Shown here piece by piece: positions 63,323-64,000 of a DNA stretch of 64,000 nt (position 1 is the stretch's first letter; every line of letters starts with the position of its first letter). The position numbers and the translations under genes are program-made. The notes under the pieces are model-generated. The model saw nothing but the letters and a program-made list of their open reading frames with translations, ran no database searches and was not told the origin of the DNA. Source of the DNA: Streptomyces sp. JH14 (GTDB lineage Bacteria > Actinomycetota > Actinomycetes > Streptomycetales > Streptomycetaceae); NCBI RefSeq assembly GCF_029428675.1, contig NZ_JAJNEL010000001.1:992001-1056000 (forward strand), read 5' to 3'.

Positions 63323-64000
63323 CTACGCGGCCGTTCGGGAGCGGCGGTAGAGCACCGTTCCCGCACCGGCCAGCAGCAGACCCGCGCTCGCCGGGATGAG
63401 CAGGTCGAGCCCGCCCGCTCCGGTGTGTGCGAGCTCGACGGTCTGGGGCTCCGGCGTGTTCGGAGCGGGGAGCGGTTCGGGCTCGTCCGGGGTGACCGGC
63501 TCGTCCGGCGTGACCGGCTCGTCCGGCGTGACCGGGGTCTCGGGCGTGACCGGCGGCGTGACGTCCGTCCCGTTCTGGCACTTGTTGCCGCCGGCGGGGT
63601 TGAGGAGTCCGCCGATGGTGATGCTGTTGCCGCAGGCGTTCACAGGGATGTCGATGGGCGCCTGGATGTTGTTGCCCGAGAGGATGCCGTGCGAGCCGTG
63701 CGTGTACCCCTCCGCCCTCGCCCCGCCGCCGTGACGGTGGCCCCCGTAGCCGTGCCCCTTGTGGCCATCGTGGTCATCGGCCCGGTGCTTGCCGGTACCC
63801 ACTCCGTGGTCCGGCCAGTGGTCCGGATCCGACGGGCCCGAGGGCCAGTGGTCCGAGTCCTGGTCGCCGGATCCGTGGGTGCCCGATGCGTGGGCGTCGG
63901 AGTCGTACCGGTCCGTCGCCGCATGTCCCGAACCGTTTCGGCAGGAATTTCCGGCCGCCGGATTGAGGAGTCCGACGACGCTCACGGAATTTCCGCAGCC
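63323..64000 (-). CDS. Sortase-anchored chaplin, 5' end missing
   Basis: A long-type chaplin that forms part of the hydrophobic layer on aerial hyphae and spores. Two chaplin domains are present: one at the window edge (SVVGLLNPAAGNSC) and one complete near the middle (NACGNSITIGGLLNPAGGNKC). Between them is a His/Asp/Gly-rich linker. After the second comes a Pro-rich stalk with three TPDEPV repeats, then the sortase signal LAHTG, a membrane helix and a basic tail (RRSRT). The start and signal peptide lie beyond base 64000. Confidence 0.92.
   Translation of the reverse strand, partial: GCGNSVSVVGLLNPAAGNSCRNGSGHAATDRYDSDAHASGTHGSGDQDSDHWPSGPSDPDHWPDHGVGTGKHRADDHDGHKGHGYGGHRHGGGARAEGYTHGSHGILSGNNIQAPIDIPVNACGNSITIGGLLNPAGGNKCQNGTDVTPPVTPETPVTPDEPVTPDEPVTPDEPEPLPAPNTPEPQTVELAHTGAGGLDLLIPASAGLLLAGAGTVLYRRSRTAA
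63478..63540 (-). repeat. 18-bp tandem repeats in the chaplin stalk
   Basis: The stalk of the chaplin is encoded by three to four near-identical 18-base units specifying TPDEPV or a variant (VTPETP). They are typical of length-variable surface stalks and could change number by slippage. Confidence 0.8.

Noticed and set aside
63478..63540. Tandem repeats near the right edge as a possible CRISPR or VNTR element
   Set aside because: They are in frame with the chaplin gene and encode its Pro-rich stalk.
1..64000. tRNA, rRNA, CRISPR arrays, prophage and insertion sequences
   Set aside because: No cloverleaf or CCA-type end, no regularly spaced repeats, no integrase or transposase motifs were seen in any frame or spacer.

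Overview
The window is high-GC actinobacterial chromosome, almost certainly Streptomyces. The evidence is the strong G/C third-position bias, frequent GTG starts, a Pup-proteasome locus, mycothiol synthesis (mshC), the gyl-type glycerol operon, and a chaplin cell-surface protein with a sortase signal. I see no rRNA, tRNA, CRISPR array, prophage or intact insertion sequence.

Layout. 1-4355 (+): the 3' part of urea carboxylase, then allophanate hydrolase, which together break urea down to ammonia and CO2. 4544-15327 (-): helY, a lipid kinase, tatC, tatA, two small proteins, pafC, pafB, two FKBP prolyl isomerases and pafA. A LacI-type regulator and an MFS exporter (15337-17769) sit between pafA and the proteasome genes. 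17824-23641 (-): prcA, prcB, pup, dop and the ATPase arc/mpa. 23883-30688: a ferredoxin, a secreted protein, tRNA m1A58 methyltransferase, a site-2-type protease, a RecB-like nuclease, a LuxR-type response regulator and an orphan peptide-binding lipoprotein. 31052-35386 (-): a HAD phosphatase and cobalamin-dependent methionine synthase.

35626-40610 (+): gylR, glpF, glpK and glpD for glycerol uptake and catabolism. 40924-47482: a FadR-type regulator facing an operon for L-fuconate dehydratase, an SDR dehydrogenase and a one-permease sugar ABC transporter, which looks like deoxy-sugar uptake and catabolism. 47739-48806: a PAC2 protein. 48871-51915: a secreted GH31 glycosidase. 52025-55771 (-): mshC with a phosphatidylinositol-kinase-like protein, a DUF3090 protein and a phosphomutase-like enzyme. 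55832-64000: corA, a ferritin-like protein, an F420-type luciferase-like oxidoreductase, an aldo/keto reductase, a RecD2-like protein with damaged ATPase motifs, two small conserved proteins, and a sortase-anchored chaplin cut by the right edge.

The backbone helY-tat-paf-prc-pup-dop-arc-trmI-recB-metH-PAC2-mshC-phosphomutase resembles, from memory, the M. tuberculosis Rv2092c-Rv2135c order. The glycerol, sugar and glycosidase genes look like Streptomyces additions to it. The less ordinary signals are: hairpins placed on the stop codons of dop and pup; a decayed endonuclease VII-like frame and a 14-bp hairpin between pup and prcB; paired operators for the glycerol and sugar regulators; a perfect 14-bp palindrome upstream of the F420-type oxidoreductase; and the ATPase-dead RecD-like protein.
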